Source: Natranaeroarchaeum aerophilus (lineage in GTDB: Archaea > Halobacteriota > Halobacteria > Halobacteriales > Natronoarchaeaceae). Taken from it: a stretch of 64,000 nucleotides of DNA. The stretch is taken from positions 62,001-126,000 of the forward strand of contig NZ_JAKRVY010000005.1 of NCBI RefSeq assembly GCF_023638055.1, read 5' to 3'. The notes under the pieces were generated by a model, which saw nothing but the letters and a program-made list of their open reading frames with translations, did no database searches and was not told the origin of the DNA. A program made the position numbers and the translations under genes. This document shows positions 49,553-57,791 of the stretch, in pieces; the stretch's first letter is position 1, and every line of letters starts with the position of its first letter.

Positions 49553-50299
49553 TCAGCGGTACAGCTCCTGAACCGGCTTCTCGGCGATCATCGAGGTGAG
49601 TGCAACTGCGTCGATCCGGGGTTCCGCGACGACGCGCTCGGCAATCTCACGAGCGCTATCGAGATCTTCCGCGTCGTCGACCATATTGAGGACGGCGACC
49701 ACGGTCGCAGCTTCGGGAACCCCTTTCAGCCCGCCTGCCTCGCTCGTCAGGACCCGAGCCACGTCCCGCGGCCGGATCTCGTCGCCGACGGAGCGGTCGG
49801 TGATCGCGCTTACACGTTCGGGCCGGTGGACGTACTCGTCGATGAGCGGCTTGCCGACCGCCTGCACGCTGGCGACCGGGAGCACGGTATCCACGGTACT
49901 CGGGATCTGGGGTTCGTGCTCGTCGGGCGCTTTCAGCAGTCGGGTCCGTGCGCCGTCTGCTTTCACGAGCACCGACTCCGTGACGTCCGCCCCGGCGAGC
50001 GCGTCGACCGCCTCCGGTTCGTAGCCCAGATACCGATCCTCTCGCTCGCGTTCCGGGACGAGACCGAGCGGCCACGCGCTGGCCTCCCTGACCGTCGCCA
50101 CCGGGTCGTCAGTGACGAAGACCTTGGTCACTTGTCGGTCGAAGATCGGGATCCGTACCGTTGCAGTCAGGATCGCCCGATCCAGCCGACTCGCCAGGGC
50201 GTACAGCGTCGTCTTCTTCCCTCCTGCACCGACGACTGCGACGAGCCCGGAACGAGCGGCGAGCGCATCCGGTAGCGGTGGTGGGTCGGGCGTTTCCAT
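49553..50299 (-). CDS. yqeC: YqeC-family protein (selenium-cofactor/molybdoenzyme accessory, putative)
   Basis: 248 residues. A modified P-loop VAVVGAGGKKTTLYALASRL is near the N-terminus, then LVKADGARTRLLKAPDEHEPQIP, the hallmark of YqeC, and SVQAVGKPLIDEYVHRPERV. YqeC is known as an accessory factor of selenium-dependent molybdenum hydroxylases. No selenium genes (SelD, YqeB) are visible here, and the formate dehydrogenase uses Cys. It is in an operon with moaC and the NAD(P)HX repair gene (7-bp gap to moaC), so a role in molybdopterin maturation without selenium is likely. Confidence 0.83.
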   Translation of the reverse strand: METPDPPPLPDALAARSGLVAVVGAGGKKTTLYALASRLDRAILTATVRIPIFDRQVTKVFVTDDPVATVREASAWPLGLVPEREREDRYLGYEPEAVDALAGADVTESVLVKADGARTRLLKAPDEHEPQIPSTVDTVLPVASVQAVGKPLIDEYVHRPERVSAITDRSVGDEIRPRDVARVLTSEAGGLKGVPEAATVVAVLNMVDDAEDLDSAREIAERVVAEPRIDAVALTSMIAEKPVQELYR

Positions 50300-50305
50300 C
50301 CTCGC

Positions 50306-50794
50306 TCAGAGTCGCTCCTTGCGTTTCTGTACTACTCGGACGTTCTCGATCCGGGTGTCGGGATACTGGCCCTCGGCGTCTTTCTCCGCGGCTTTCACCA
50401 TGTCCCAGACGACGTTCAGCCCGGTTGTCACGCCTTCGAGCGCTTCCATCTCGCAACCGGTCTTGCCCGTCGTCTCGACGCCGACCGTCAGCGCCACTCG
50501 GTCGCTCTCGACCTCAAACTCCACATCGACGTTCGAGACTGGGATCTGGTGGCACATCGGGATCGTCTCCCAGGTGTGTTTGACGGCCTGAATCGCGCCG
50601 ATTCGGGCGGTTGCCAGCACGTCGCCCTTCTCGACATCGTTGGCACGGATCGCCTCGACCGTCGAGGGCTGGAGGTGGATCTCGCCCTCTGCGACGGCCC
50701 GGCGATCGCTGTCGGGCTTGTCCCCGACGTCGACCATCTGCGCCTCACCGGAGTCGTCGACGTGGGTTAGCTCGTTTTCACGTTCCTCACTCAT
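50306..50794 (-). CDS. moaC: cyclic pyranopterin monophosphate synthase MoaC
   Basis: 162 residues from the ATG at 50794, the usual MoaC length; the longer frame upstream overlaps the next gene and has no similarity. Landmarks are MVDVGDKPDSDRRAVAEG at the N-terminus, IPMCHQIPVSNVDVEF and TTGKTGCEMEALEGVTTGL with the active-site Lys near the C-terminus. It makes cPMP, the first stable molybdopterin precursor. It overlaps the upstream gene by 8 bp. Confidence 0.94.
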   Translation of the reverse strand: MSEERENELTHVDDSGEAQMVDVGDKPDSDRRAVAEGEIHLQPSTVEAIRANDVEKGDVLATARIGAIQAVKHTWETIPMCHQIPVSNVDVEFEVESDRVALTVGVETTGKTGCEMEALEGVTTGLNVVWDMVKAAEKDAEGQYPDTRIENVRVVQKRKERL

Positions 50795-52229
50795 CCCGAT
50801 CACCCCAGAGCGCATCGGCGACAAGCGGTGGGAGTTCGGTCGCGACGAGCCCGTAGCCGTGGTCCTCGACCGCGAGATCACCTGCGCGGCCGTTCGCGTA
50901 CGCCGCGATCCCCGCTGCCTGCACGGGGTCGTCGAGCGCCGTCACGAGCGCGGCGGTGATCCCGGCGAGCACGTCGCCCGTCCCACCGACGGTCATGCCG
51001 GGGTTACCTGTTCGATTCACTCGCGTTCGCTCGCCGTTACTTACGATATCGTGTGCGCCCTTCACGAGCAGGGTCGCGCCGATGTCTTCGGCGAAGGTCT
51101 CGACGGCGTCAGCCCGGTCACGCCAGTCCTCCTCGCGCGGGCCGCCCATCGCCGCCAGTTCGCCCTGATGGGGTGTACAGACGAGATCGGCGTCGGTCTC
51201 GACCCCGGGAACGGTCCGGAGTGGGTCAGCGTCGACGACTACCCGCCCATCGAACTGCCCGAGGAACTCGCCCACTGCGTCGAGGCTTCCCTCGGCGTCG
51301 CCCAGTCCGGGACCGACGAGCACGGCGTCGACGTCCTCCGCGAGCGCGAGCAGAGTATCGACGTGGACCGGCGCGAGCCGGTCACCGGGCAGCGCCTCGA
51401 CGATCAGGTTCTCGGAGTAGCCCGCGACGGCGTCGGCGACGGACTCGGGCGTCGCGACGTAGACCAGATCCGCACCGGCCCGGAACGCCGCCTGCGCGGA
51501 GAGCGCCGGCGCGCCGGAGTAGGGGCCGCCGCCGACCACCAGCACAGTGCCGTGGTCCCCCTTGTGAGACTCGGGCTCACGGGAGAGCGAGCGCAAATCC
51601 CCGCGCTCGACGAACAGCTCGGCGGCCGCCGGGATGCCGATATCGGCGACCGTCACGTCGGCATCGACTGAATCAAGACCGGGCTTTTCGTCGTGGAAGG
51701 TCACGACGTGGTCGGCTTCGACTGCGGCCCCTGCAGCCTCACCGGTGTCGGCGTCGATCCCGGAGGGGATGTCGACCGCGACGACTGTGCCACTGCTCGT
51801 GTTGATCGCTTCGGCGGCGCTCGCGGCCGGTTCCCTGAGCGCCCCCGTGACGCCGGTGCCGAGCATCGCGTCCACTATCACGTCGGCCTCGGGGAGCGAT
51901 AGCTGAGTCGAGTCCCGGACTTCCTCGATCTCGTACTCGCCCTGCTGGAGCGCCGTCCAGTTCTCGCGGGCGATGTCGGTGGTGATCGTTTCCGCGCGGC
52001 CCAGCAGATGGGCCGAGACGTCGTAGCCGTCCAGAAACCGTGCGGCGACGAAGGCGTCTCCACCGTTGTTCCCCCGTCCGGCCACGACGACGACCCGTGC
52101 GCCCGGTTCGGCGACGTCTCGGACGGCCTGTGCGACGGCGTTGCCGCTCGACTCCATGAGCTGTTTTCGCGGGACGCCAAGCGCCTCGGCGTTCGCATCA
52201 ACCGCGGCCATGCGCTCGCTCGTGATCAT
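50787..52229 (-). CDS. nnr: bifunctional NAD(P)H-hydrate epimerase / ADP-dependent dehydratase
   Basis: 480 residues. The N-terminal YjeF_N epimerase domain has VVVVAGRGNNGGDAFVAARFL and DVIVDAMLGTGVTG. The C-terminal ribokinase-like dehydratase begins SHKGDHGTVLVVGGGPYSGA and carries GPGLGD and NPGMTVGGTGDVLAGI with the catalytic Asp. The enzyme repairs hydrated NAD(P)H. The order domain N then C is normal for archaea. It is the first gene of the operon with moaC and yqeC. Confidence 0.93.
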   Translation of the reverse strand: MITSERMAAVDANAEALGVPRKQLMESSGNAVAQAVRDVAEPGARVVVVAGRGNNGGDAFVAARFLDGYDVSAHLLGRAETITTDIARENWTALQQGEYEIEEVRDSTQLSLPEADVIVDAMLGTGVTGALREPAASAAEAINTSSGTVVAVDIPSGIDADTGEAAGAAVEADHVVTFHDEKPGLDSVDADVTVADIGIPAAAELFVERGDLRSLSREPESHKGDHGTVLVVGGGPYSGAPALSAQAAFRAGADLVYVATPESVADAVAGYSENLIVEALPGDRLAPVHVDTLLALAEDVDAVLVGPGLGDAEGSLDAVGEFLGQFDGRVVVDADPLRTVPGVETDADLVCTPHQGELAAMGGPREEDWRDRADAVETFAEDIGATLLVKGAHDIVSNGERTRVNRTGNPGMTVGGTGDVLAGITAALVTALDDPVQAAGIAAYANGRAGDLAVEDHGYGLVATELPPLVADALWGDRDE

Positions 52230-52382
52230 ATGCGGGCTTCGGCGCCCGACGACAAAACGGTGCTGGAGAGGTGGGTGGGACCAACTCGACGTGCTCGTCC
52301 GTGACTTCGAAATCTGTAGTAATATACTTCGTTAACTGTAGCTGTTCACTTCGAATACTGTAGTAATGGCGTCTACGCTTCC

Positions 52383-52658
52383 TCACCGCCGAATACGGAA
52401 CCCGTCTTCGCCCTGTGGCTCCTCGTACTCCACGTCGACGTCCTCGACGCTCGCGGCGGGACTGCCGGTGTGACACCACTCGACCATCGCCTCGACGGCG
52501 TCCTCGTTCCCCTCGAAGACCGCTTCGACGCGCCCGTCCTCGAGGTTCCGGACCCAGCCGTGAACCCCCTTCGATTCGGCGGTTTCCTTTGTCGTTGCAC
52601 GGTAGAAGACGCCCTGAACGCGACCCGAGACGAACACGTGTGCGCGAGTTCTGGACAT
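52383..52658 (-). CDS. acylphosphatase
   Basis: 91 residues from the ATG at 52658, the normal size. Conserved motif I RAHVFVSGRVQGVFYRATT contains the phosphate-binding loop and catalytic Arg, and motif II GVHGWVRNLEDGRVEAVFEG contains the catalytic Asn. It hydrolyses the carboxyl-phosphate bond of acylphosphates in the cytoplasm. It is divergent from the GH31 gene. Confidence 0.93.
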   Translation of the reverse strand: MSRTRAHVFVSGRVQGVFYRATTKETAESKGVHGWVRNLEDGRVEAVFEGNEDAVEAMVEWCHTGSPAASVEDVDVEYEEPQGEDGFRIRR

Positions 52659-52790
52659 ACCCAACGATGGATTCCCCGTAATCAAAAAGGGTCGGGAGCC
52701 AGTCGACAGGGAACTGGACCGCATCGACAGCGCGTCGGTCGTTTCGACATCGAATCCGCGCTCCTCAACGGCCGGGATCGACCGGCAGAA

Positions 52791-52797
52791 TTTAACA
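52791..52797 (+). promoter_or_regulatory. TATA element of the GH31 gene
   Basis: TTTAACA centred about 28 bp before the ATG at 52821, supporting that start and a leaderless transcript. Confidence 0.5.
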
Positions 52798-52820
52798 ACC
52801 CACCAGTGTGGGATCGTGAT

Positions 52821-55475
52821 ATGGAGTTACAACCGCATCACGTGCCGGAGTTCGATCCCGTTGCTGACGAGGACGCGATCGTCAGGGCACCGAACTGCAG
52901 GGTTACGATACTCGCGCCGCGGCTGGTTCGGCTCGAATACGACTCCGAGGAATCCTTCGAGGACCGACCGAGCCAGCTCGTCTGGTATCGCAACCAGCCC
53001 GTCCCGGAGTTCGACGTCGAGCGAACCGAGACGGACCTCCGGATCGAGACCGCGGAGCTGACGCTCCAGTACGAGTTCGGTGAGGGGTTCACCGACGACC
53101 GGCTCTCGATCGAACTCGCCGACGGGACCGTCTGGCAGTACGGCGAGGACGAGTCGAACCTCGGCGGTGCGCTCCGGACGGTGGACATGGTCGACGGTGC
53201 GGCCGAACTCGAAGACGGCCTGTTCTCGCGGGAGGGCTGGGCCGTCGTCGACGACACCGACCGGCTCGTCTTCGAGGACGGCTGGATCGCACAGCGGGAC
53301 GCGGGCGACGACTACGAGGATCTGTACTTCTTCGGCTACGGCACCGACTTCGAGGCCGGGCTGGACGCCTACACGGATATCACCGGCGACACGCCGATGA
53401 TCCCACGATGGGCGCTTGGCAACTGGTGGAGCCGCTACTGGGACTACACGCAGGCGGAACTCCGCGAGCGCGTCGAGGGGTTCGCCGACCACGACCTCCC
53501 GCTGTCGGTCGCCGTGATCGACATGGACTGGCACGTCATCGACAATCCACATCACGACGGCTGGACGGGCTGGTCCTGGAACGAGGAGTACTTCCCCGAT
53601 CCCGGCGGCTTCGTCGACTGGCTTCACGACAACGACGTGCGGACCACGCTCAACCTGCATCCGGCAGACGGCGTCCACCCACACGAGGACCAGTACGAGG
53701 CGTTCGCGGCGGACATGGGGATCGATCCCGCGAGCGAGGAGCCGATCCCCTTCGACGCCGCGGATCCGGCGTTCATGCGGGGCTACTTCGAGCACCTCAT
53801 CGACCCGATCGAAGACGAGGAGGGGATCGACTTCTGGTGGATCGACTGGCAGCAGTGGGAGGAGTCCCCGGAGCTGGAGGGGCTGGACCCGCTGTGGGCG
53901 CTCAACCACCTCCACGCGCTCGACCGGACCCGCGATGACAAACGGCCGTTCATTTTTTCGCGCTGGCCCGGTCTCGGCGGCCACCGCTACCCAATCGGAT
54001 TCTCCGGCGACACGATCATCTCCTGGGACTCGTTCCGGTTCCAGCCCACGCTTACCGCAACGTCGGCTAACGTAGAGTACGGCTGGTGGAGCCACGACAT
54101 CGGCGGGCACATGGGCGGCACCATCGACCCGGTCGATTTCGGCGAGCTCTACGCCCGCTGGACGCAGTTCGGGGCCTTCAGCCCGATCAACCGGATCCAC
54201 ACGACCAAGTCGGCCTCGACCGACAAGCGGCCGTGGCAGTTCGACGGCGAGGTCTTCGACGCGCTGGCCGACGCGCTCCGCTTGCGCCACGCGCTCGTCC
54301 CGTATCTCTACACGATGGCGTGGCGCGACCACCGCGACAGCGTCCCGCTCGTCCGGCCGATGTACTTCCACACCCCCGACGCCGAGGCGGCCTACGAGAC
54401 GCCACACCAGTATTACTTCGGCAGCGAACTGGTCGTCGCCCCACACACCCGCGAGCGCGACGACGACACCAATCTGGCTCGCCGGTCGGTCTGGCTTCCC
54501 GACGGCGAGTGGATCGACCTCTTTACCGGCGAGCACTTCGAGGGTGGTCGCTGGCACGCCCGCTACGGCGATCTCGGGGACATCCCCGTCTACGCCAGAG
54601 CCGGTGCGATCGTCCCGCTGGACGCAGACGTCAGCTCGAACGACGTGGCCAACCCCGACGCGATGCGGCTCGTCGTGGTCCCCGGTGCCGACAACGAGTT
54701 CACTCTCTACGAGGACGACGGCGTCTCCCGCGAGTACCGCGACGGCGAGCACGTCACGACCACGATCACCCAGCACGACGACGGGGATCGATCGACCGTC
54801 GAGATCGGCCCGGCCGAGGGGGCGCTCGATCTCGTCCCCGACAAGCGCACGTACTCGATCGAGTTCCGCGGCGTGGCCGAGCCCGGGACTGTCGAGGCGT
54901 CGATCGGTGAGCAGTCCGTCGAGGTGCTGGCGACCGAGTACGACGCCGACCGGGACAGGTTCACCGTCGACCTCCCCGCAGTCGACGTCTCCGAGCGGCT
55001 GACGGTGACGCTCGACGTCGACGATGCCACTCTCGCCCGGCGTGACCGAACCGACGAGCACGTCGAGCGGCTCCTCCGGTACTGCAAGCTCCCGGCGAGC
55101 GTGAAAGACCAGTTGCTCGAGGAGTCCTACGATCGGGCGGAGCTCGGCTGGCTCGCCGACTACCTGCAGGTCATGTCCGCGTCACAGCAGCGTGCGTTCT
55201 TCGAGACGCTCACCGGTGCCGGGATGGACCGGATCGATCACGACGGTGACGAGCGAATCGTCGTCTGGAACGGCGACGGTCGGTCGGACATCAGCTACCG
55301 TTACACCGCCTGGGACTACGATATTCACCCCTTCGAGCAGAGCGGCGAGTCGGAAACGGGTGTCGTCCCCGCCTTCGATCTGTTCGACGTCGACGACCCG
55401 GATCTCGACGCAACCGTCGCGATGCAGTACGGTGATCTCGCGACGATCGAACAGACGGCTCCGGCCGACGACTGA
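52821..55475 (+). CDS. glycoside hydrolase family 31 (alpha-glucosidase/alpha-xylosidase type)
   Basis: 884 residues from the ATG at 52821, chosen because of the TATA spacing and because upstream codons read as an acylphosphatase shadow. An N-terminal beta-sandwich (1-220) precedes the catalytic barrel: WALGNWWSRYWDYTQAEL, the nucleophile Asp342 in FWWIDWQQWEE, the probable acid/base Asp397 in GFSGDTIISWDS, and YGWWSHDIGGHMGG. Beta domains and an all-helical acidic C-terminal extension of about 150 residues follow, longer than usual. No signal peptide, so it acts inside the cell, probably on imported or stored alpha-glucans. Confidence 0.9.
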   Translation: MELQPHHVPEFDPVADEDAIVRAPNCRVTILAPRLVRLEYDSEESFEDRPSQLVWYRNQPVPEFDVERTETDLRIETAELTLQYEFGEGFTDDRLSIELADGTVWQYGEDESNLGGALRTVDMVDGAAELEDGLFSREGWAVVDDTDRLVFEDGWIAQRDAGDDYEDLYFFGYGTDFEAGLDAYTDITGDTPMIPRWALGNWWSRYWDYTQAELRERVEGFADHDLPLSVAVIDMDWHVIDNPHHDGWTGWSWNEEYFPDPGGFVDWLHDNDVRTTLNLHPADGVHPHEDQYEAFAADMGIDPASEEPIPFDAADPAFMRGYFEHLIDPIEDEEGIDFWWIDWQQWEESPELEGLDPLWALNHLHALDRTRDDKRPFIFSRWPGLGGHRYPIGFSGDTIISWDSFRFQPTLTATSANVEYGWWSHDIGGHMGGTIDPVDFGELYARWTQFGAFSPINRIHTTKSASTDKRPWQFDGEVFDALADALRLRHALVPYLYTMAWRDHRDSVPLVRPMYFHTPDAEAAYETPHQYYFGSELVVAPHTRERDDDTNLARRSVWLPDGEWIDLFTGEHFEGGRWHARYGDLGDIPVYARAGAIVPLDADVSSNDVANPDAMRLVVVPGADNEFTLYEDDGVSREYRDGEHVTTTITQHDDGDRSTVEIGPAEGALDLVPDKRTYSIEFRGVAEPGTVEASIGEQSVEVLATEYDADRDRFTVDLPAVDVSERLTVTLDVDDATLARRDRTDEHVERLLRYCKLPASVKDQLLEESYDRAELGWLADYLQVMSASQQRAFFETLTGAGMDRIDHDGDERIVVWNGDGRSDISYRYTAWDYDIHPFEQSGESETGVVPAFDLFDVDDPDLDATVAMQYGDLATIEQTAPADD

Positions 55476-55481
55476 GGGCTC

Positions 55482-55904
55482 TCACAGCACCGAGCGATCC
55501 AGATCTTCCGGCACCACCGTCACCGGTACCTCGACGCCGTCGGCGACGACAAGCGCCGTGTGTCCCTCGGTGAACTTCCCTAGCCAGGACTTCGACCGGT
55601 GGCCGATTACGACGTGGTTGATCGAGACGTCGTCTGCGAGATCCGCGAGCTGGCGGCCGACAGCAGCGCTCGTCCGGAGTCCGGACCGGTTGACGTGCTC
55701 GATTGCCACCTCGAACGTGACGTCTTTCCCCTCGAACTGCTCCCGGAGGTCGTCTCGAACCTGTCGTTCGTGTGCGTTCGCGTACTCGTTTTCCGTGAGG
55801 TGAACGACGTACAGATCCTCGTCGAGACACAACCCCAGTTTGCTGGCGACATCGACGACGCCCGCAGAGACTTCGTCGTCGGCAACTGCGACGAGAACTG
55901 TCAT
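55482..55904 (-). CDS. universal stress protein (UspA family)
   Basis: 140 residues, single Usp domain. N-terminal VLVAVADDEVSAGVVDVA, and the late GHRSKSWLGKFTEGHTALVV segment corresponds to the ATP-binding G-x2-G-x9-G-S/T region but is modified, so ATP binding is uncertain. Convergent with the GH31 gene, 6 bp apart. Role in stress adaptation is by family. Confidence 0.88.
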   Translation of the reverse strand: MTVLVAVADDEVSAGVVDVASKLGLCLDEDLYVVHLTENEYANAHERQVRDDLREQFEGKDVTFEVAIEHVNRSGLRTSAAVGRQLADLADDVSINHVVIGHRSKSWLGKFTEGHTALVVADGVEVPVTVVPEDLDRSVL

Positions 55905-56007
55905 ATCGGTTCTTGTAACCGATCGGATTTGTAGTTACCGACGGTTCCCAGTTGGGTGCATACCTGACGGTCTCGGCTGTCCGAGAGGCCGTTCCGGAGA
56001 ACGCAGG

Positions 56008-56013
56008 TTTATA
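56008..56013 (+). promoter_or_regulatory. TATA element of the flavoprotein gene
   Basis: TTTATA centred about 28 bp before the ATG at 56038. Confidence 0.55.
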
Positions 56014-56037
56014 CGGATCTACTCGCTAGAACGGGTA

Positions 56038-57102
56038 ATGAGTACGAGCGACAGCGACGAGTACGAACTCGCGGTCGTGGGGGGCGGCCCTGCCGGACTG
56101 ACGACCGCGCTGTACGGTGCCCGACTGGGCCACGAGACCGTCGTAATCGACCGCGGCGGCGGGCGTGCAGCGATGATGACAGACACACACAACGTGATCG
56201 GCGTGACCGAGGAGATTTCCGGCAACGAGTTCCTCGAAACTGCCCGCGAACAGGTACGGTCGTACGGAGCCGATTTCGAGCGCGGCTTTGTCACCGACGC
56301 CGAGCAAACCGATGACGGACAGTTCCGCCTCTCGACGGGGAACGGAGAGATTCTCGCCGAGCGAGTCACACTTGCAACCGGCTTCTCCGACGAGCGTCCC
56401 GACCCGCCCCTCCCCCGGACCGGCCGCGGTCTGCACTGGTGTCTCCACTGCGATGCGTACATGTTCGTCGACGAACCGGTCTACGTGATGGGCCATGGTA
56501 CGTCGGCGGCCTACGTCGCAATGATAATGCTCAACGTCACCGACGAGGTCGACCTGCTGACCCGCGGGGAGGAGCCGACCTGGAGCGAGGAGACCGCAAC
56601 GATGCTGGAACATCACCCCATCGACGTCATCCACGAGGACGTGGCTGGCATCGAGAAGGATTCCGATTCGGGCTGGCTCGAAGCGTTCGAGTTCGAGGAC
56701 GGAGAGCGCCGGGAGTACCGCGGCGGCTTCCCGATGTACGGCTCCGATTACAATACCGATCTCGCGGAGTCACTGGGCTGTGAGCTCACCGACGACGGCA
56801 CGATCGATGTCGACGACCACGGCCGGACGAGCGTCGAGGGCGTCTTCGCGGTCGGCGACGTGACGCCGGGACACAACCAGATCCCGGTCGCGATGGGACA
56901 GGGTGCGAAGGCGGGTCTGGCGATCCACAAGGAGTTGCGCAAGTTCCCACGATCGGCGGCGGAGATCGAGGAGGACGGCCCCGTAACTGAAGAGGACGTC
57001 CCCGCTATCTCGCCAGAACTGCTCGCGACCGCGATCGCCCACGAGGGACACGCGGGCGGCCCGAGAGATGCCCCGGCTCCTCAGACGGCGGACGACGACT
57101 AA
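56038..57102 (+). CDS. thioredoxin-reductase-like NAD(P)/FAD-dependent oxidoreductase
   Basis: 354 residues from the ATG at 56038, supported by the TATA element. FAD motif LAVVGGGPAGLTTALYGA, redox-active pair Cys135-x2-Cys138 in HWCLHCDAYMF, NAD(P)-site region VYVMGHGTSAAYVAMI, and the FAD-binding end GVFAVGDVTPGHNQIPVAMGQGAKAG. The CLHC replaces the usual CATC, and the second Rossmann glycines are altered (GHGTSA), which may change cofactor preference. It reduces a thioredoxin/glutaredoxin-like partner or another disulfide. An extension of about 40 residues follows the core. Confidence 0.9.
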   Translation: MSTSDSDEYELAVVGGGPAGLTTALYGARLGHETVVIDRGGGRAAMMTDTHNVIGVTEEISGNEFLETAREQVRSYGADFERGFVTDAEQTDDGQFRLSTGNGEILAERVTLATGFSDERPDPPLPRTGRGLHWCLHCDAYMFVDEPVYVMGHGTSAAYVAMIMLNVTDEVDLLTRGEEPTWSEETATMLEHHPIDVIHEDVAGIEKDSDSGWLEAFEFEDGERREYRGGFPMYGSDYNTDLAESLGCELTDDGTIDVDDHGRTSVEGVFAVGDVTPGHNQIPVAMGQGAKAGLAIHKELRKFPRSAAEIEEDGPVTEEDVPAISPELLATAIAHEGHAGGPRDAPAPQTADDD

Positions 57103-57120
57103 CCCCGTCGACTTCCCCGG

Positions 57121-57420
57121 CTACTGGCCCGGTTTCGGCGTATCGAAGTAATCCAGCATGTCGAGGATCGCGCCGAGGAGAAAGCTGATGACGGCGACAA
57201 CCAGGACGGCTGCCGTCAGGAGGTTCGAGATCGGCTCAGGAAGCGTCAGCTGAAAGGCGGCAACGAACACACAGGTGATGATTCCGACGGTCAGCAAGAA
57301 AGACCCGGCGTTGGGGTCTTCGCCCGTGATGAACACGATGTTCTCGAGGAAACTGGATCCGTCACCGACCTCGTCTTCGGCAAACTGTTCTTCGGGCTCG
57401 GAGGTGGCTTCGTCGGTCAT
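57121..57420 (-). CDS. small two-helix membrane protein
   Basis: 99 residues from the ATG at 57420, which overlaps the stop of the preceding 80-residue gene. An acidic N-terminal 40 residues is followed by two hydrophobic helices (AGSFLLTVGIITCVFVAAFQ; LLTAAVLVVAVISFLLGAIL) and a short tail. Family not recognised. Probably a partner of the 80-residue membrane protein. Confidence 0.65.
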   Translation of the reverse strand: MTDEATSEPEEQFAEDEVGDGSSFLENIVFITGEDPNAGSFLLTVGIITCVFVAAFQLTLPEPISNLLTAAVLVVAVISFLLGAILDMLDYFDTPKPGQ

Positions 57421-57659
57421 GACTCTGCTGCTGCGGCGTTCTTCTGTTGAACCGCTCTGTGGACGACCCCGACCAGATGTGAGACCCAGAGCCCAGCGGT
57501 GAAGCCAAACAGCGTCCCGACGAGCGCGACCTGTGTCAACTCGGCCAGCGGTGCCACGGCGGCGAGCAGACACAGCCCCCCGAACAGGATCATCAACGCG
57601 TACTGGACGCGGGTGTCCATATCGATCTTCCCGAGCGACTGCGACAGGCTTGTGCTCAT
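57417..57659 (-). CDS. small membrane protein
   Basis: 80 residues with two hydrophobic helices (YALMILFGGLCLLAAVAPL; VALVGTLFGFTAGLWVSHLVG). The stop overlaps the following gene (ATGA), making a two-gene operon of tiny membrane proteins. A TATAG about 25 bp upstream of the ATG is a likely promoter. Function unknown. Confidence 0.65.
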   Translation of the reverse strand: MSTSLSQSLGKIDMDTRVQYALMILFGGLCLLAAVAPLAELTQVALVGTLFGFTAGLWVSHLVGVVHRAVQQKNAAAAES

Positions 57660-57791
57660 TACTGATACTCGTTAGTATCTATAGAATCATAAGCGTACAG
57701 GCTGGTTCGACGGTCTGGGTCGAAGACGCTTTCCACACGTTGGTGATGGATTTGTTTCGGGCACCCCTGGGACCCGGATCGGATATCGGGA

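Noticed and set aside
52827-55061. 744-codon minus-strand frame opposite the GH31 gene
   Set aside because: Mirror-image frame of a high-GC codon-biased gene; no domain, while the plus strand has intact GH31 motifs.
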